A DNA stretch of 64,000 bases, from contig JACVTC010000056.1 in assembly GCA_016946835.1 (NCBI GenBank), positions 675,001 through 739,000 of the forward strand, written 5' to 3'. This document shows, in pieces, positions 60,301-64,000 of the stretch (its first letter is position 1; each line of letters begins with the position of its first letter). The notes beneath the pieces are model-generated. The model was given only the letters and a program-made list of their open reading frames with translations, was not told where the DNA came from and searched no databases. The DNA is from Neocallimastix lanati (nom. inval.). Taxonomy: Eukaryota; Neocallimastigomycota; Neocallimastigomycetes; Neocallimastigales; Neocallimastigaceae. A program made the position numbers and the translations under genes.

Positions 60301-63114
60301 GACCGAATTTGCATCTTTACTAGCATTCAAATCCTTTAATTCACAGGCAATGCTTTCCCCTTCACCTGTACATTGAATTAAAGATTTTGTTAATTTAGGA
60401 GAACCTGGATTGGCATTGATATAGAAACCAGCGGAAGGAGTATCGAAAAGTCCACATTTCAAATTCTCAACACATGTAATTAATCCTGAAAAAGTTGCAG
60501 TGGCCGTACTTCTTTTTGTAGGAGGAGTAGTAGGAGTAGCAGCAACTTTAGTATCTTCATTAATATAATAGCCCTTAACAGCAGTTACAGTAGTATTATC
60601 ACAAGTAGTAGTAGCTGTACAGGTAATTAATTTAGCGAATTTATCACTACTCTCTTTACTTCCATAGTCAAGGTAGACTCCAGTGGTTACTTCGGCTACA
60701 GCAGTGACACACTTATCGGTACATTTAATTAATGGATTGGAAGTTCTGTCACTACCAGAATTTAAATAATAACCTTTATTGTCACCAGATTCCTTAGTAC
60801 AAGTAACAGTAGGATTAGCAGGATCAGTCCTACGTGTGGAGGTAGAGCCTATACATTTAATAAGCGCTCCCTCTAATCCGGTTGTGACGGCTGCATTAAC
60901 AAAGATATTACCGCCTGCTGGAACTATTGATGTATTTTCACAGGTAAGATCAGTAGCCCCTTGAGCAATTGTACAAGCAATAATAGCCGTGTAGGTACCC
61001 GCGGCACCATTGGCACTTTCAGTGAAGGTACTACCATCAAGATATTGACCAGCAGTGTTGACCTTTACATCTTGACAACCTTCCGCTGTGGTACATTTAA
61101 TCAGTTGAACATTGGTATCCGAATTCAAATAGTATTGTTCATTTTTGGCTGTGTCCGTTGTACAGGTGAGAGAACCAGAACCACCTGTTGGGGTTGCACA
61201 TTTAATAAGGGCATTGGTTAATCCGGAAGTGACGGCTTTATTAATATAGGTTGCACCTTCTGTAGGAGCTAATGTATTATTACAAGTCGTTGGATCAGTA
61301 GCGGCAGTACCAGCCACACAGGAAATTAATTTAGTTGAGGCGCCATTGGCATCTTGAACACTGCCATCAAGATAAACACCAGCCACACCAGGATTTGAAT
61401 CACATTGGACTGTATTAGTACCACTCTTTGTACAAGTAATTAAATTTTTATAGGTGACAGGATTTGCCGTAGTAGCTGAACCGGCATCCAAATAGACACC
61501 TTCTGTGGCTTCGGAGTTACAGGTACTGACAGCAGAACATTTAATGATTGGCTTTGCGGCGTTATCTACGCCACTATTCAAATAGACCGCACCTGCGGCA
61601 CCTTCAGCGCTCGTACAACCCGTCGTGGTACATGTGATGACAGAGCCATATTTTTCAGCAGTTGATTGTGCAGCATTGGCAGCAGTATAAGTACTTTTAT
61701 CAAGATAGGCACCCGATGTCACTGTATCTGAATCACATTCTACTTTATCATTATTCGTAGCACAAGTAATTAAATTGGTATAAGAGGGAGGAGTTGTTGC
61801 AGGAGTTACAGCTGAACCAGCATCCAAATAGACACCTTCTGTGGCTTCTACGGTACAACTTGAGGCAGTACAATTAATGATCGTCTTATCCCCAGCACCA
61901 TTGATATATGCTCCTGCTGTAGTAGTGGCGGGAATTTCACAAAGTACAGGAGAAGAAGCATCTGCTTTACTACAAGTAATCAATTTGGTATAAGAGGCAG
62001 GATCTGTTGCAGGAGTTGCAGCTGAACTGGCATCTACAAAGACACCTTCTCCTGCTGGAGAGGAACTACATTCGACGTTTTGACCATTCGTAGAACAAGA
62101 AATTAAACTTTTATATTTAGTACTTTCGACACTACTTTCATCTAAATAATAACCGCTGGTACTGGGGCTGGCTTCATCGGCACAACCGCTACTAGTACAT
62201 TTAATTAAACCTTTCGTTCCTGCATTGGCATAATACTTACCATCTGTACCACCAGTCGCAGTACATGAACTTGTGGTAGTACAATTAATTAAACCATCGT
62301 TAGTTACAGTAGTCGAAGTTGAACCAGCATTAATATAAATACCAGTGGCCGTAGGAGCGGCGGCCGTACAAGTAGGAGAGGCATTGGCTTCAGAAGATTT
62401 GGTACATGTAATTAATTGACTATAGGTCGTACCCGATAGACTTTCACTATCAAGATAATAGGTCGTTCCTACTGCAATGCTAACTTCAGAAACCGTAAGT
62501 GATCCTCCACTAGTGGCCACATTCACTAAAGCCAAAGTATTAGAATTAGAATTAGAGCCATCAACGACATAATTACCATCCGTTGCTGCGGTACAGGCCC
62601 CGGTAGTACACTTATATAATCTTTTTGTTGAACCACTATCATAATAGTAAGTTTTTGGGTTTTGTGTTACTCCTGAAGCGGTTACTTCATATACTAAGAT
62701 ACTTCCAGTATAGGCACTAGCATCTTTACAACCATCAGCTTCAGTACATTCAAACAAATAAGTATTAGCTGCTTGTTTTGCACAAGAACTGCTTGTTGAT
62801 TTATATATTTCAGTTTTCGCACTATTTATACAGTATACACCATCTCCAAATGTTTCATTTGGTGTTGATTTATTACAAGCTGCAGAGGTACTTTCTGGAG
62901 TATCCTGTCCTGTTTGATTTAAACAAGTAGGTAATTCTAATTTATAATATCACATTCATACAATATTTATTTATTAGTTTTTTTTTAAAAAAATTTAATA
63001 TAAAATTTATATTTATTTATGTAAACCTATTTATATTAAAATCATAATAAATAATTACCAGTTAGATTAGCCTTTACATTTGCAAAACAATAGAGTGAAA
63101 GCAAGCCAAAAAGC
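54316..63114 (-). CDS. Gene C: giant secreted Cys-rich repeat protein, candidate scaffoldin (ScaA-like)
   Basis: Exons 63059-63114 (signal core, LFGLLSLYCFANVKA) and 54316-62936, joined by a 122-bp GT-AG intron in phase 1. The product is about 2,893 residues if a short start exon as in A exists. The Cys-rich head (LPTCLNQ ... EIYKSTSSSC) is followed by dozens of repeats (YY-N-x-G ... L-I-x-C ... C). A Thr-rich linker with a run of eight Thr lies at about 58230-58265. The non-repeat block from CPLAEKAVPGNYC near 57290 is almost identical to that of B. The last ~20 residues (IILLAIGMVLSILFSSF) are unrelated to the tails of A and B. Basic runs lie at about 57545, 58275, 60157, 60510 and 60828. 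Middle repeats match A, while more N-terminal ones match B. Role as for A: anchored extracellular repeat protein, possibly a cellulosome scaffoldin. Confidence 0.87.
62937..63058 (-). other. Gene C intron between signal exon and main exon
   Basis: Donor GTAATT at 63058 and acceptor TAAATTAG ending at 62937. The join G + AA gives Glu, and the frame runs from the signal core into ELPTC. Confidence 0.85.
63059..63114 (-). CDS. Gene C signal-peptide exon
   Basis: 56 bp, acceptor TGGTAG just upstream. It encodes LFGLLSLYCFANVKANLT, a hydrophobic core with a plausible cleavage site after VKA. An upstream exon must supply the start. No ATGAA followed by GT was found between 63115 and 64000. Confidence 0.75.
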
Positions 63115-64000
63115 CTACCATAATAGATAATTCAAATATATATATATATATAAATTAATATATAAAGTTTTCATTTTTTTTTTCCATCTTTCTTTAATAT
63201 TTTCTTTTTAATAATAAATAATATTAAAGTTTTAAAAAATTTTTTTTTCAATTTTCCTTTCAAAATTAAATTTTTTTTTTAATTAAAAATATACTATAAA
63301 AAAATTTATTTATTCCATAATTATTTATTCATTTATATACTATTGAAATAATTTATTAAAAAATGTCCATTCATTTATTTATTTCATTCATCTACTTCTA
63401 TATAATTATTAATTTTTTATTTATATTTAAATTTCTATTCATTTATATATTATTGAAATAATTTATTTAAATTCTATCTATTTATTTATTATTCTATGTA
63501 ATGTAATGTATTTAATATACTTATTAATCTATTTTATATTACTATAAATTTTAATATTTTCCTGTATAAAATATAATATACTATAATATATGTTAAATAC
63601 TATTATTTAATTAAAAATTATTTAATTGTAATATATTAAATTATTTATTGTTTATATTTATTATTTTTTATTATAAAAAATATATTTTCAAATGATTAAT
63701 AATAATTTTTTTATTTTTTATTCTCTCTATTTTCTACTTATAATTTTATATTATATATAATTTATATTTGATTTATATGATTCTATTCTTTTATAATTTT
63801 CTCTTTTTTTACTTTTTTATTTGTTCATGAAATATAAAAAAATATATTTAAAATGAATATTGAAATTGAAATTTTTTTAATTATTATAAATAAAACTTTT
63901 GAATATAAAGTAAAACTGTTCTTTTTTTTATTTTTTTTTTTTATTTTTTTATTATTAATTGAAATTTTAAAATTAAAATAAAACAAAATTTAATTTATTT
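63115..64000. other. 5' flank of gene C
   Basis: AT-rich, no separate gene. It contains the block 63495-63636 conserved with gene A. The start exon of gene C may lie here or beyond the window. Confidence 0.6.
63495..63636 (-). promoter_or_regulatory. Conserved 5' block of gene C
   Basis: Counterpart of 15278-15412 upstream of gene A, sharing TGTATAAAATATAATATACT and flanking words in the same order and orientation. Likely promoter or leader. Confidence 0.5.

Overview
The window is an extremely AT-rich eukaryotic nuclear segment. It has homopolymer tracts, AAT/TTA microsatellites, long A/T minisatellites, GT-AG introns, and Ty1/copia and Ty3/gypsy relics. All large genes lie on the minus strand and encode giant secreted, cysteine-rich, repetitive surface proteins. 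The base composition and this protein type best fit an anaerobic gut fungus (Neocallimastigomycota). This is inferred from sequence character, not from a database match.

The core is an array of three paralogous genes. Gene A (5771-14618, with a candidate 5-nt start exon at 15194-15198), gene B (36727-49042) and gene C (54316-63114) each have a short exon for a signal-peptide core, one or more huge exons of ~30-35-residue repeats (aromatic pair, N-x-G, then L-I-x-C and a second Cys), a conserved ~1,000-residue C-terminal block and a hydrophobic C-terminal anchor. Gene B is read here as one gene of at least four exons: three separate open frames join through phase-1 GT-AG introns. The architecture resembles what I recall of the large fungal cellulosome scaffoldins (ScaA-like). 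That function is a hypothesis.

Layout: 1-3075 holds a truncated Ty3/gypsy fragment, LTR pieces and a heptanucleotide array. 3076-5770 is the 3' flank of A, partly duplicated downstream of B. 5771-15412 is gene A with its 5' block. 15413-18565 is AT-rich with an LTR remnant and a half-tRNA-Lys-like sequence. 18566-27772 is an A/T minisatellite interrupted by a degenerate Ty1/copia element (20071-25845, two 257-bp LTRs) that carries its own ~1.6-kb insertion. 27773-29200 is another LTR-type relic. 29340-33732 holds two head-to-head degenerate Ty3/gypsy elements. 33710-35110 holds coding and LTR-like relics. 35110-36726 is the 3' flank of B. 36727-49042 is gene B. 49043-54315 is AT-rich spacer with a minisatellite. 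54316-63114 is gene C and 63115-64000 is its 5' flank.

A, B and C look like products of segmental duplication followed by exon duplication and gene conversion. A and B share the 3' flank, A and C share a 5' block, and C is a patchwork of A-like and B-like segments. At least two LTR families, with three LTR remnants, appear to use the same primer, a tRNA-Lys(CTT) cut in the anticodon stem.
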